Source: Mesorhizobium sp. SOD10 | GTDB taxonomy: Bacteria > Pseudomonadota > Alphaproteobacteria > Rhizobiales > Rhizobiaceae | Direction of reading: 5' to 3' | NCBI GenBank assembly: GCA_000824805.1 | Contig: CCNA01000025.1 | Location: 60,112-124,111 of the forward strand | Length of the DNA: 64,000 bases | Part shown: piece after piece, positions 27,750 through 36,412 of the stretch | Layout: every line of letters starts with the position of its first letter | How positions within the stretch are numbered: position 1 is the stretch's first letter | Translations under genes and position numbers: made by a program | Notes under the pieces: generated by a model | Database searches by the model: none | What the model was told of the DNA's origin: nothing | Seen by the model: only the letters and a program-made list of their open reading frames with translations

Positions 27750-28373
27750 ATGTCCTTCGAAAACTGGGCCGCCTTCGCCGCCGCCTCTTCCATCCTTCTC
27801 GTCATTCCGGGCCCGACGATCCTCTTGGTCGTCTCCTATGCGCTGGGCCAGGGCTGGCGCACTGCGCTGCCGATGGCGGTGGGCGTCGCGCTCGGCGACT
27901 TCACCGCAATGACGCTGTCGATGCTCGGCATCGGCGCGCTGCTCGCGGCCTCGGCCACGGTGTTCACCGTGCTCAAGGTGATCGGCGCCGGCTATTTGAT
28001 CTATCTCGGCATAAAGCTGTTCCGCGCCGGCGGCGCGCTGAAGGCGGAACCCCGCACCGACGCCGTCTCGGCGGCAAGGATGATGGCCCACGCCTGGCTG
28101 GTGACGGCGCTCAACCCGAAAAGCATCACCTTCTTCGTCGCCTTCCTGCCGCAGTTCCTCGACCGGCATGCCGATTTCTGGACGCAGATGCTGGTCTTCG
28201 AGACGACCTTCCTGACGTTGGCCTTCCTCAACGCCTTCGGCTACGCGCTGATTGCATCCAGGGCCCGGGCGGTCGTGCGCAACCCGAAGGCGATCCGCAT
28301 CTTCAACCGCACCGGCGGCACGCTGCTGGTCGGCGCCGGCATCGCTACCGTAGCGATGCGCTCCAGCGGCTAG
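27750..28373 (+). CDS. LysE/RhtB-family amino acid exporter
   Basis: A 207-residue membrane protein with about six helices and the family motif VIPGPTILLVVSYALGQGWR near the N-terminus, followed by AVGVALGDFTAM and LNPKSITFFVAFLPQF. Such proteins export amino acids or derivatives such as homoserine lactone. AAGGAGCAGGG precedes the ATG. The gene is 26 bp ahead of the TPR gene on the same strand. Confidence 0.85.
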   Translation: MSFENWAAFAAASSILLVIPGPTILLVVSYALGQGWRTALPMAVGVALGDFTAMTLSMLGIGALLAASATVFTVLKVIGAGYLIYLGIKLFRAGGALKAEPRTDAVSAARMMAHAWLVTALNPKSITFFVAFLPQFLDRHADFWTQMLVFETTFLTLAFLNAFGYALIASRARAVVRNPKAIRIFNRTGGTLLVGAGIATVAMRSSG

Positions 28374-28399
28374 GTTCGAGCCGTCGATAGCGAGGATAT

Positions 28400-29722
28400 A
28401 TGATGAAGGACGCATTCGGTCTTACCTATTCCGGTGCGACCGAAGCCGGATACTCGTCCTACGCCCGCGCCGTGCATGAGCTGCAATGCTTCATCGGCGA
28501 CCCGGTGGGTTCCATCGACTGCGCCATTGCCAATGACCCGGCCTTTGTGATGGCGCATGTCTTCAAGGGCTATCTTTTCGGCCTCGCCACCGAGCGGGAT
28601 GCGACGGCGGTCGCCCGATCCAGCCATCAGGCGGCGCTGCCGCTCGCCGCCACGGCGCGCGAACAGGCGCATGTCGCGGCGCTTGGCCATCTTGCCGATG
28701 GGCGATGGCATGAAGCCGCCCGTATCCTGGAGGATATCGCGATCGACAATCCTCGCGACGCGCTGGCGCTGCAGGTCGGGCACCAGATCGATTTCTTCAC
28801 CGGCAACGCGCGCATGCTGCGCGACCGCATCGGCCGGGCGCTGCCGGCCTGGCAGAAAAACATGGCGGGTTACCACGCCATTCTCGGCATGCAGGCCTTC
28901 GGGCTGGAGGAAATGGGCGATTACGCCCGCGCCGAGTCCCTGGGCCGGCAAGCCGTCCAGATCGAGCCGCGCGACGGCTGGGCGCAGCATGCGGTCGCGC
29001 ATGTCATGGAAATGCAAAGCCGGCAAAGGGATGGCATAGCCTGGATGCGCGCCAATCCCGACGCGTGGTCGAAGGACAGCTTCCTAAAAATCCACAATTG
29101 GTGGCACCTGGCGCTGTTCCACTATGACCTCGGCGATACGAACGAGGTGCTCGAGCTCTATGACGGGCCGATCTATGGCGACCGCTCGACATTGGCGCTC
29201 AACATGGTAGATGCCTCGGCGATCCTGTGGCGCCTCACCCTGGGCGGCATCGATATCGGCGACCGTTGGGCGATACTTGCCGAGAACTGGATCCCGAAAG
29301 CCGCCGCCGGTAACTACGCCTTCAACGACGCCCATGCGATGATGGCCTTTGTCGGCGCCGGGCTGGAAGCGCCGAAGAAAACGCTGCTCGAGGCGCAGCG
29401 CGAAGCGATGTGCGGCAGCGACGACAATGCCGCCTTCACCCGCGATGTCGGCCATCCGCTGACGCTCGCGATCAAGGCCTTCGGCGAGGGCAATTACGAC
29501 GAGACCGTGCGCCTGATCCGGCCGATCCGCTCGATCGCGCACCGTTTCGGCGGCAGCCACGCGCAGCGCGACGTGATCGACCTGACCTTGATCGAGGCCG
29601 CGCTGCGCGCCGGCCATATTGCGCTGGCGCGGGCGCTGACAGCCGAGCGCCAGCTCGCCCGTCCCGACACCCCGCTGTCGGCGCTGTTCTCGCGCCGCGC
29701 CGCCGATTTGCCGGACAATTGA
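28400..29722 (+). CDS. TPR protein of the TTC38 type
   Basis: A 440-residue soluble, mainly helical protein resembling tetratricopeptide repeat protein 38. Recognisable features are the N-terminal SSYARAVHELQCFIGDPV, a repeat-like HVAALGHLADGRWHEAARILEDI, YHAILGMQAFGLEEMGDYARAE, AQHAVAHVMEMQSRQRDGIAW and NWWHLALFHYDLGDTNEVLELYD. The role of this family is not known to me. There is a GAGGATAT ribosome site; a second ATG directly follows the first. The gene may share a transcript with the LysE gene upstream. Confidence 0.75.
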   Translation: MMKDAFGLTYSGATEAGYSSYARAVHELQCFIGDPVGSIDCAIANDPAFVMAHVFKGYLFGLATERDATAVARSSHQAALPLAATAREQAHVAALGHLADGRWHEAARILEDIAIDNPRDALALQVGHQIDFFTGNARMLRDRIGRALPAWQKNMAGYHAILGMQAFGLEEMGDYARAESLGRQAVQIEPRDGWAQHAVAHVMEMQSRQRDGIAWMRANPDAWSKDSFLKIHNWWHLALFHYDLGDTNEVLELYDGPIYGDRSTLALNMVDASAILWRLTLGGIDIGDRWAILAENWIPKAAAGNYAFNDAHAMMAFVGAGLEAPKKTLLEAQREAMCGSDDNAAFTRDVGHPLTLAIKAFGEGNYDETVRLIRPIRSIAHRFGGSHAQRDVIDLTLIEAALRAGHIALARALTAERQLARPDTPLSALFSRRAADLPDN

Positions 29723-29747
29723 CCCGGGGCGGATCTTGTCTTAAAAA

Positions 29748-29782
29748 CTGGCCAAGCCAGATTTTTTCGAGACCCGAAAAAA
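29748..29782 (+). promoter_or_regulatory. Overlapping hairpins upstream of xylB
   Basis: A short stem CTGGC-CAA-GCCAG (29748-29760) is followed by A and six T, as in a weak intrinsic terminator. The same T run also pairs in TTTTTTCG-AGACC-CGAAAAAA (29762-29782). The two structures share the T run and cannot form together. They lie 23 bp before the xylB start. Either a terminator for the TPR gene or a leader attenuator is possible. Confidence 0.4.
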
Positions 29783-29804
29783 TTAATGGCAATGGGAGGA
29801 CATC

Positions 29805-31259
29805 ATGTATCTCGGCCTCGACCTGGGCACTTCGGGCGTCAAGGCACTGCTGATCGACGACGGCCAGAAGGTCATCGGCTCCGGCCATGGCTCGCTCGAC
29901 GTCTCGCGGCCGCATCCGGGCTGGTCGGAGCAGGATCCGGCGCATTGGATCGGGGCCTGCGAGACGGCGATTGCCGAACTCAAGGCCTCGCACCCGAAGG
30001 AGCTTGCCGCGGTCAAGGGCATCGGTCTTTCCGGCCAGATGCATGGCGCCACGCTGCTCGACACCGCAGACAAGGTGCTGCGCCCCTGCATCCTGTGGAA
30101 CGACACGCGCAGCCATGTCGAGGCGGCGGCGCTCGACGCCGATCCGCGCTTCCGCAAGCTCACCGGCAACATCGTCTTCCCCGGCTTCACCGCGCCGAAG
30201 CTTGCCTGGGTGAAGAACAACGAGCCGGCGATTTTTGCCAAGGTAGCGAAAGTGCTGCTGCCCAAGGATTATCTGCGGCTCTGGCTAACCGGCGAGCATA
30301 TCTCCGAAATGTCGGATTCGGCCGGCACGTCCTGGCTCGATGTCGGCAAGCGGCGCTGGGCGCCCGAATTGCTGGCAGCGACATCGCTCGACGAAAAGCA
30401 CATGCCGTCGCTGGTCGAGGGCACGGCGAAGGCCGGCGGCTTGCGCGGCGAGCTCGCGGCGAAGTGGGGCGTTGCGGCCGGCATCCCGATCGCCGGCGGC
30501 GCCGGCGACAACGCGGCTTCCGCCTGCGGCATGGGCACGGTCGGCGCCGGGCATGCCTTCGTGTCGCTCGGCACGTCGGGCGTGCTCTTCGCGGCGAACG
30601 CCTCCTATCTGCCCAATCCGGAAAGCGCGGTGCATACCTTCTGCCATGCGCTGCCCGCCACTTGGCACCAGATGGGCGTGATCCTGTCGGCCACCGATTC
30701 GCTCAACTGGCTTTCGGAGATCACGGGAAAGAGCGCCGGCGACCTGACCGGCGAGCTCGGCGATACGCTGAAGGCGCCGACGGGTGTCACCTTCCTGCCC
30801 TATCTGTCGGGCGAGCGCACCCCGCACAACGATTCCGCCATTCGCGGCTCCTTCACCGGGCTGGCGCATCAGTCGAGCCGGGCCGTGCTGACGCAGGCCG
30901 TGCTCGAAGGCGTCGCCTTCGCCTTCCGCGACAGTCTCGAAGCGCTGAAGACAGCCGGCACGACGCTGAGCCGGGTGACTGCAATCGGCGGCGGCTCGCG
31001 CTCACGCTATTGGCTGAAGGCGATCGCCACAGCGCTGCAGGTGCCGGTCGATATTCCGGCCGACGGCGATTTCGGTGCCGCCTTCGGCGCGGCGCGGCTG
31101 GGTCTGATCGCCGCGACCGGCGCCGATCCGCTTGCGGTGTGCACGGCGCCGGCGACAGATGCGACCATCGAGCCGGACGCTGGCCTGGGCGGCGCCTTTG
31201 CGGATGCTTATCAGCGCTACCGTGCGCTCTATCCGGCGATCCGGGCCGTAGCCGCGTGA
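29805..31259 (+). CDS. xylB: Xylulokinase
   Basis: A 484-residue FGGY-family carbohydrate kinase that phosphorylates D-xylulose. N-terminal LGLDLGTSGVKALLID, substrate region SGQMHGATLLD, DTRSHVE and a C-terminal FGGY signature region with TAIGGGSRSRYWLKAIA are present; length matches XylB. TGGGAGGACATC precedes the ATG. Xylose isomerase follows at 31825, separated by a small gene on the other strand, so the two xylose genes are probably expressed together but not in one tight operon. Confidence 0.9.
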   Translation: MYLGLDLGTSGVKALLIDDGQKVIGSGHGSLDVSRPHPGWSEQDPAHWIGACETAIAELKASHPKELAAVKGIGLSGQMHGATLLDTADKVLRPCILWNDTRSHVEAAALDADPRFRKLTGNIVFPGFTAPKLAWVKNNEPAIFAKVAKVLLPKDYLRLWLTGEHISEMSDSAGTSWLDVGKRRWAPELLAATSLDEKHMPSLVEGTAKAGGLRGELAAKWGVAAGIPIAGGAGDNAASACGMGTVGAGHAFVSLGTSGVLFAANASYLPNPESAVHTFCHALPATWHQMGVILSATDSLNWLSEITGKSAGDLTGELGDTLKAPTGVTFLPYLSGERTPHNDSAIRGSFTGLAHQSSRAVLTQAVLEGVAFAFRDSLEALKTAGTTLSRVTAIGGGSRSRYWLKAIATALQVPVDIPADGDFGAAFGAARLGLIAATGADPLAVCTAPATDATIEPDAGLGGAFADAYQRYRALYPAIRAVAA

Positions 31260-31270
31260 GAGGACGCGAG

Positions 31271-31318
31271 GCCCCCCTCTCTGCCCTGCCGGGCATCTCC
31301 CCCGCAAGGGGGGAGATT
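31271..31318. repeat. Half copy of the rhizobial palindromic element
   Basis: GCCCCCCTCTCTGCCCTGCC followed by GGGCATCTCCCCCGCAAGGG and GGGAGATT. It matches one arm of the element at 10779-10907 and contains the hairpin CTCCCCC-GCAA-GGGGGGAG. It lies between the convergent xylB and SnoaL-like genes. Confidence 0.55.
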
Positions 31319-31351
31319 GGCAGTTGGAGCGCCCCGCTCGCTCCTGCAGCC

Positions 31352-31714
31352 TCACTGCGCCGGCACCTTGTCCAAAAATCCGGTGACGCTCTTCAGGCGG
31401 CCGTTCTCGATGACGCCGATATCGGTGCCTTCGATGACGGATTCCGTACCTTCGGGTCCCAGATTCCACGAGAAGCGAATCTTGTCGGCGAAACCGTCCG
31501 GCTCGCCCTTCAGCGAGAAGCGGAAGCCGGCGAAGCGCTGCTGCACGCCGTCGATCAGCGCCGCGACGCCTGCATGGCCGTCGCCCTGCATGACCGGGTC
31601 GCGATAGCTGACATCCTCGGTGAAGGCCGCGTCAAGCAGCGTCTTGCGGCGGGCCGCATCGCTCTCGTTCCAGGCGGCGATGTAGTTGCGGGCAATCGTG
31701 TTGAGATCGGTCAT
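31352..31714 (-). CDS. SnoaL/NTF2-like small protein
   Basis: A 120-residue protein of the NTF2-like cone fold (IARNYIAAWNESDAARRKTLLDAAF, YRDPVMQGDGHAGVAALIDGV and VIEGTDIGVIENGRLKSVTGFLD). The fold serves isomerases, hydrolases and binding proteins, so no reaction is claimed. The ATG at 31714 is seven bases after AAGGAG; an ATG two codons earlier sits too close to that site. It is on the opposite strand between xylB and xylA. Confidence 0.72.
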   Translation of the reverse strand: MTDLNTIARNYIAAWNESDAARRKTLLDAAFTEDVSYRDPVMQGDGHAGVAALIDGVQQRFAGFRFSLKGEPDGFADKIRFSWNLGPEGTESVIEGTDIGVIENGRLKSVTGFLDKVPAQ

Positions 31715-31824
31715 TGTCATGCTCCTTCGCTGGATCGTTTCGACATGGCCTTTTTCGCGCCCCGCAAGAGCGAAACCAATTACGCCTGAGGTAATCGGGC
31801 AAAGCACTCGGAGAGGAAGGAACC

Positions 31825-33150
31825 ATGAGCAGCGGATTTTTCGGCGATATCAAAAAGATCAAGTATGAGGGGCCGGATTCGACCAATCCGCTGGCCTACC
31901 GGTTCTACAATCCGGACGAGGTGGTGGCCGGCAAGCGGCTGGAAGACCATCTGCGCTTCGCCGTCGCCTATTGGCATTCCTTCGCATGGCCGGGCGGCGA
32001 CCCCTTCGGCGGCCAGACCTTCGACCGGCCCTGGTTCGCAAAGCCGGGCGGCATCGACACGATGGAACTGGCCAAGCTCAAGGCCGATGTCGCCTTCGAA
32101 ATGTTCTCGCTGCTTGGCGCGCCCTATTTCTGCTTCCACGACGCAGACGTGCGCCCGGAAGGCAAGGATTTCTCCGAAAGCGCTGCGCGCCTCGACGAGA
32201 TCACCGACTATTTCGCGACCAAGATGAAAGAGACCGGCGTCAAGCTGCTCTGGGGCACGGCGAACCTCTTTTCGCATCGCCGCTTCATGGCGGGCGCGGC
32301 CACCAATCCCGATCCGGATGTGTTCGCCTATGCGGCGGCCACGGTGAAGAAATGCATCGATGTCACCAAGAAGCTGAAGGGCGAGAACTATGTGCTGTGG
32401 GGCGGGCGCGAGGGTTATGAGACGCTGCTCAACACCGACCTCGCCCGCGAGCAGGAACAGGCCGGCCGCTTCCTCAATCTCGTCGTCGACTACAAGCACA
32501 AAATAGGCTTCAAGGGCACGATCCTGATTGAGCCGAAGCCGCAGGAGCCGACCAAGCACCAGTACGACTACGATGTCGCCACCGTCTATGGTTTCCTCAA
32601 GCGCTTCGGATTGGAGAAGGAGGTCAAGCTTAACATCGAGCAGGGCCACGCCATCCTCGCCGGCCATTCCTTCGAGCACGAGCTGGCTTTGGCCAATGCG
32701 CTCGGCATCTTCGGTTCCATCGACATGAACCGCAACGACTACCAGTCGGGCTGGGACACCGACCAGTTCCCCAACAACGTTCCGGAAATGGCTTTGGCCT
32801 ATTACCAGATCCTACAGGGCGGCGGCTTCAAGACCGGCGGCACCAATTTCGACGCCAAGCTCCGGCGTCAGTCCCTCGACCCGGACGATCTGCTGATCGG
32901 CCATATCGGCGGCATGGATGCCTGCGCGCGCGGCCTCAAGGCGGCGGCCAAGATGATCGAGGATAAAGCGCTGTCCGGCCCGCTCGCCGAACGCTATGCC
33001 GGCTGGAACACGGCCGAAGGCAAGGCGATGCTGTCGGGCAAGCGCACGCTGGAGGAGATCGCCGAACGCGTGGTGAAGGAGAAGATCGAGCCGCAGCCGC
33101 GCTCCGGCCGGCAGGAGCTGCTCGAAAACATCGTCAATCGCTACGTCTGA
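31825..33150 (+). CDS. xylA: Xylose isomerase
   Basis: A 441-residue class II xylose isomerase that converts D-xylose to D-xylulose in the cytoplasm. Characteristic segments are HDADVRPEGKDFSES, LWGTANLFSHRRFMAGAATN, WGGREGYETLLNTD, LIEPKPQEPTKHQYDYD and GSIDMNRNDYQSGWDTDQFP, which contribute the two metal sites. Length is normal. GAGAGGAAGGAACC precedes the ATG. It works with xylB upstream. Confidence 0.93.
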   Translation: MSSGFFGDIKKIKYEGPDSTNPLAYRFYNPDEVVAGKRLEDHLRFAVAYWHSFAWPGGDPFGGQTFDRPWFAKPGGIDTMELAKLKADVAFEMFSLLGAPYFCFHDADVRPEGKDFSESAARLDEITDYFATKMKETGVKLLWGTANLFSHRRFMAGAATNPDPDVFAYAAATVKKCIDVTKKLKGENYVLWGGREGYETLLNTDLAREQEQAGRFLNLVVDYKHKIGFKGTILIEPKPQEPTKHQYDYDVATVYGFLKRFGLEKEVKLNIEQGHAILAGHSFEHELALANALGIFGSIDMNRNDYQSGWDTDQFPNNVPEMALAYYQILQGGGFKTGGTNFDAKLRRQSLDPDDLLIGHIGGMDACARGLKAAAKMIEDKALSGPLAERYAGWNTAEGKAMLSGKRTLEEIAERVVKEKIEPQPRSGRQELLENIVNRYV

Positions 33151-33331
33151 CTGCGCAGCAGCTGCCCGACCGCAGCGGCTACCGTTCAATTCGCCTGCGC
33201 GCGGGGCAGGACTTCACAAGGTCTTGCCCCGAATCGCCCCTCAATCGCCCCATCCTTGCCTTCAAACAGCCGTCACGGAACTCGTATAAACGTGGCTCCT
33301 GTGGCGGGAAGGAAAGAAGGAGGCGAAACGT

Positions 33332-33535
33332 ATGCAGCACGAACGCGAAATCGACGCCCTGCTCTCTCCCAGCGAGGCTGGTTCGATCATCGATCGGTTG
33401 ATGGCGCTGCCGCATTCGAAAGACGGCGCCCGCAAGCCAAATGAATGGGATCGCGCGGTCGCCGCGCGGCTCGAAACGGCGCTGGCCAGGAGCATGCGCT
33501 CGCGCATCGTCGGTGAAGGCCGCGACGCCGCCTGA
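33332..33535 (+). CDS. Small hypothetical protein
   Basis: A 67-residue soluble protein (MQHEREIDALLSPSEAGSII...), probably helical and charged, with no cysteines, signal or membrane segment. I do not recognise a family. It is called because a near-perfect AAGGAGG (33317-33323) lies 8 bases before the ATG and the codons resemble those of neighbouring genes. It ends 63 bp before the HAD gene and may be co-transcribed with it. Confidence 0.55.
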   Translation: MQHEREIDALLSPSEAGSIIDRLMALPHSKDGARKPNEWDRAVAARLETALARSMRSRIVGEGRDAA

Positions 33536-33598
33536 TTCTTCCATGGCCTGATTCTTCCTTAATTTGACGAACGGAGACTGTTTCTCCATCCTGCATCG

Positions 33599-34372
33599 AT
33601 GATACGCGCGGTGCTGCTCGATCTTCTGGGTGTTGTCTACGATGGCGACGTCCAGATAGCGGGCGCCGCGGCAGCCATGGAGCGGCTGCGCGGCACCGGT
33701 CTGCCGCTCCGTTTCGTCAGCAACACGACACGTTCGTCGCGCGACGCAATCATCGCCCAGCTTGCCGGGCTGGGCATCGAGGTAGAGGACGAGGAATTGC
33801 AGACGCCGGCGCGCGCAGCCGTCAAATGGCTCCGCAAACATGGCCGCCGGCCGCATCTGCTCGTCCATCCCGACCTCGAGGTCGAGTTTTCCGGAGTGGA
33901 AGGCGGAAGCGATAAGGCCGTCGTCGTCGGCGATGCCGGCGAGGCGTTCGATTATGCAAGCCTCAACCGGGCGTTCCGCGAACTGATCGCCGGCGCCGAT
34001 TTTCTGGCGTTGGCCACCAATCGCACCTTCAAGGATGCCGACGGACTGCTCAGCCTCGACACCGGCGCCTTCGTCGCGGCGCTCGAATTCGCCAGCGGCC
34101 GCAGCCCGGTCGTGCTCGGCAAGCCGTCGCCTGAATTCTTCCACTCGGCGCTTGCCGGTTTGAACTGCCCGCCGGCCGATGCGGTCATGGTCGGCGACGA
34201 TGCGGAGAGCGATGTTGCCGGTGCATTGCGCGCCGGGCTCGGCGCGGCGCTGCTCGTACGGACCGGCAAGTACCGTGCTGGCGACGAAACGCGCTTCGAC
34301 CCGGCGCCTACCGCTGTGGTTGACGATCTGGCGGCAGCGACCGATTGGATAATCAGCCGCGCCGCAGCCTGA
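33599..34372 (+). CDS. HAD-IIA family phosphatase (LHPP-like)
   Basis: A 257-residue HAD hydrolase. Motif I is LLDLLGVVYDGD, motif II FVSNTTRSS, motif III LGKPSPEFF and motif IV VMVGDDAESDVAGALRAG. In motif I the usual nucleophile motif DxDG reads DLLG; the first Asp remains but the second, general acid Asp is Leu, so activity may be altered. The arrangement is closest to LHPP-type (phospholysine/phosphohistidine or pyrophosphate) phosphatases. Its 3' end overlaps the convergent regulator gene by 20 bp. Confidence 0.75.
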   Translation: MIRAVLLDLLGVVYDGDVQIAGAAAAMERLRGTGLPLRFVSNTTRSSRDAIIAQLAGLGIEVEDEELQTPARAAVKWLRKHGRRPHLLVHPDLEVEFSGVEGGSDKAVVVGDAGEAFDYASLNRAFRELIAGADFLALATNRTFKDADGLLSLDTGAFVAALEFASGRSPVVLGKPSPEFFHSALAGLNCPPADAVMVGDDAESDVAGALRAGLGAALLVRTGKYRAGDETRFDPAPTAVVDDLAAATDWIISRAAA

Positions 34373-35333
34373 CCGGCGCCTCGCCGAACGCCCTGGAGAA
34401 CGCTCTGGAAAAGGCCGCGGCGGACGAAAAGCCTGTGCGCCCGGCAATATCGGCCATGGCGATGCGCGTGTCGACCACCAGGCGGCGGGCGGCGCTGAGG
34501 CGCAGCCTCAGATAGTAGGCGCCGGGCGTCTCGCCGATCGATCTGCGAAAAATGCCTTCCAGCGTCCGTGCCGTGACGCCGGCGCGTTTTGCCACGGCGT
34601 CGATGGTGAGCGGCTGGTCGACATGCGATTCCATCAGGCGGATCGCCTGGGCGAGTCTGGGGTCGTAGCCGTCGAGCCGGCCGAGCGAGACTAGCGGCTG
34701 CGCGTCGGTGGCGGCGCGAGCCTGGTCGTAAATGAAGACGCTCGCCACGTCGAGCGCCACGGCCATGCCAAGCCTGGTGCGGACGAGATGCAACATCAGG
34801 TCGAAGGTCGGCGAGGCGCCGCCGGAGGTGAAGACCGGACCGTCGATTACATAGCGGTCCGGCCGCACGTCGACGCCCGGGAATGCGGCGGAAAAATCCT
34901 CCATGTCCTCCCAATGCGTGGTGGCGCTGCGGCCCTCGAGCAGGCCGGCGCGCGCCACCAGCCAGGTGCCGGCCTCGACGCCGCCGCAGGCGCGGGCCGC
35001 ACGCGCCGCCCGGCGCAAGCCGGCAAGCAATGCCGACGTGGCGTAGTTCTGCGTGCCGAAGCCGGCGACGACAACCAGCATGTCGGTCGGCTCGGCCGCG
35101 TCGAAGCGGCCGCTGACGGACACGGGAAGGCCGCAAGTCGTGACCGGCGCCTCGCCGGTGACCGAGACCAGCTTGAAATCGAACAGCGTCTCGCCCGAGA
35201 CGCGATTTGCGGCGCGCAACGGATCGACCGCCGAGGCCACGCACATGATCGAAGAGCCCGAGAACACCAGGAACGTCACCTTCAGCGTTTCGCGCTCGGC
35301 ACGAAAGATGGTCGGCTTTTCGCTTTTTATCAT
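34353..35333 (-). CDS. GlxA/CdhR-type transcriptional regulator (DJ-1/PfpI domain plus AraC helix-turn-helix)
   Basis: A 326-residue regulator with an N-terminal amidotransferase-like ligand domain (VTFLVFSGSSIMCVASAVDPLRAAN) and a C-terminal AraC-type double helix-turn-helix (IDAVAKRAGVTARTLEGIFRRSIG and DIAGRTGFSSAAAFSRAF). The ASAVDPLRAAN segment is typical of the quaternary-amine regulators GbdR and CdhR. It is divergent from the carnitine-type operon starting at 35472, 138 bp apart, and probably activates it. The ATG at 35333 is the first that gives a normal GlxA-type N-terminus; no strong ribosome site is visible. Confidence 0.83.
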   Translation of the reverse strand: MIKSEKPTIFRAERETLKVTFLVFSGSSIMCVASAVDPLRAANRVSGETLFDFKLVSVTGEAPVTTCGLPVSVSGRFDAAEPTDMLVVVAGFGTQNYATSALLAGLRRAARAARACGGVEAGTWLVARAGLLEGRSATTHWEDMEDFSAAFPGVDVRPDRYVIDGPVFTSGGASPTFDLMLHLVRTRLGMAVALDVASVFIYDQARAATDAQPLVSLGRLDGYDPRLAQAIRLMESHVDQPLTIDAVAKRAGVTARTLEGIFRRSIGETPGAYYLRLRLSAARRLVVDTRIAMADIAGRTGFSSAAAFSRAFSRAFGEAPVRLRRG

Positions 35334-35471
35334 GGAAGCTTCGTAAAACGCAAAACAGTTTCCGGCAAGTCGGTCATTCTTGGCCAGCTTCGGCGCGTGG
35401 TCGTCATAGCAAAGCCGGTTTCCAGCTTTTTGCTCGACATGGATGGCCGATCGAATCTGGGAGGAAAGACG

Positions 35472-36395
35472 ATGCCGCTCGCGATGAACCGTGAGGTCTT
35501 CATTACTTGTGCCGTGACCGGTTCCGGCGGCACGCAGGACCGCAGCCCACACGTGCCGCGCTCGCCCAAACAGATCGCCGATTCGGCGATCGATGCGGCC
35601 AAGGCGGGCGCCGCGATCGTCCACTGCCATGTGCGCGACCCCGAGACCGGCAAGCCCAGGCGCGACGTGCATCTCTACCGCGAAGTGACCGAGCGCATCC
35701 GCGAGGCGAATGTGGACGTGGTGCTGAATCTCACCGCCGGCATGGGCGGCGACATGGTGTTCGGCCCGCCGGAAAGCCCGCTGCCGCTGAGCGAGAAAGG
35801 CACCGACATGGGCGGCGCGTCGAACCGCATGGAGCATGTCCGCCAGTGCCTGCCGGAGATCTGCACGCTGGATTGCGGCACGATGAACTTCGCCGAGGCC
35901 GATTATGTGATGACCAACACGCCGGGCATGCTGCGCGCCATGGGCGGCATGATGACGGCACTGGGGGTCAAGCCGGAGATCGAGGCCTTCGATACCGGCC
36001 ATCTGTGGTTCGCCAAGCAGCTGGTCGAGGAGAAGGTGCTCAACCCGGACGCGCTGGTGCAGCTCTGCATGGGCGTGCCGTGGGGCGCGCCGGACGACCT
36101 CAACACCTTCATGGCGATGGTCAACAACGTGCCCTCGACCTGGAACTGGTCGGCCTTCTCGATCGGCCGCAACCAGATGGCCTATGCGGCGGCCGCCGTG
36201 CTTGCCGGCGGCAATGTCCGCGTCGGCCTCGAGGACAATCTCTGGCTCGACAAGGGCGTGCTGGCCACCAACGCACAGCTGGTCGAACGCGCCGTGAGCA
36301 TCGTCACCAATCTCGGCGCGCGCGTGCTCGGTCCTGAGGAAGTGCGCAAGAAGCTCAATCTGACCAAGCGGGCGCCGATCGCAGCCGCGGCATAA
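35472..36395 (+). CDS. BKACE-family beta-keto acid cleavage enzyme (DUF849)
   Basis: A 307-residue TIM-barrel enzyme of the beta-keto acid cleavage family, which uses acetyl-CoA to cleave a beta-keto acid into acetoacetate and a shortened acyl-CoA. The zinc motif is HCHVRD (51-56), with VFITCAVTGSGG at the N-terminus and LTAGMGGD and NMVFGPPES-type loops. Next to L-carnitine dehydrogenase the expected substrate is 3-dehydrocarnitine, giving betainyl-CoA. GGGAGGAAAG precedes the ATG at 35472; the frame is open upstream only as a shadow of the regulator gene. First gene of the operon. Confidence 0.85.
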   Translation: MPLAMNREVFITCAVTGSGGTQDRSPHVPRSPKQIADSAIDAAKAGAAIVHCHVRDPETGKPRRDVHLYREVTERIREANVDVVLNLTAGMGGDMVFGPPESPLPLSEKGTDMGGASNRMEHVRQCLPEICTLDCGTMNFAEADYVMTNTPGMLRAMGGMMTALGVKPEIEAFDTGHLWFAKQLVEEKVLNPDALVQLCMGVPWGAPDDLNTFMAMVNNVPSTWNWSAFSIGRNQMAYAAAAVLAGGNVRVGLEDNLWLDKGVLATNAQLVERAVSIVTNLGARVLGPEEVRKKLNLTKRAPIAAAA

Positions 36396-36412
36396 GGCGG
36401 GGAGCGCGCATC

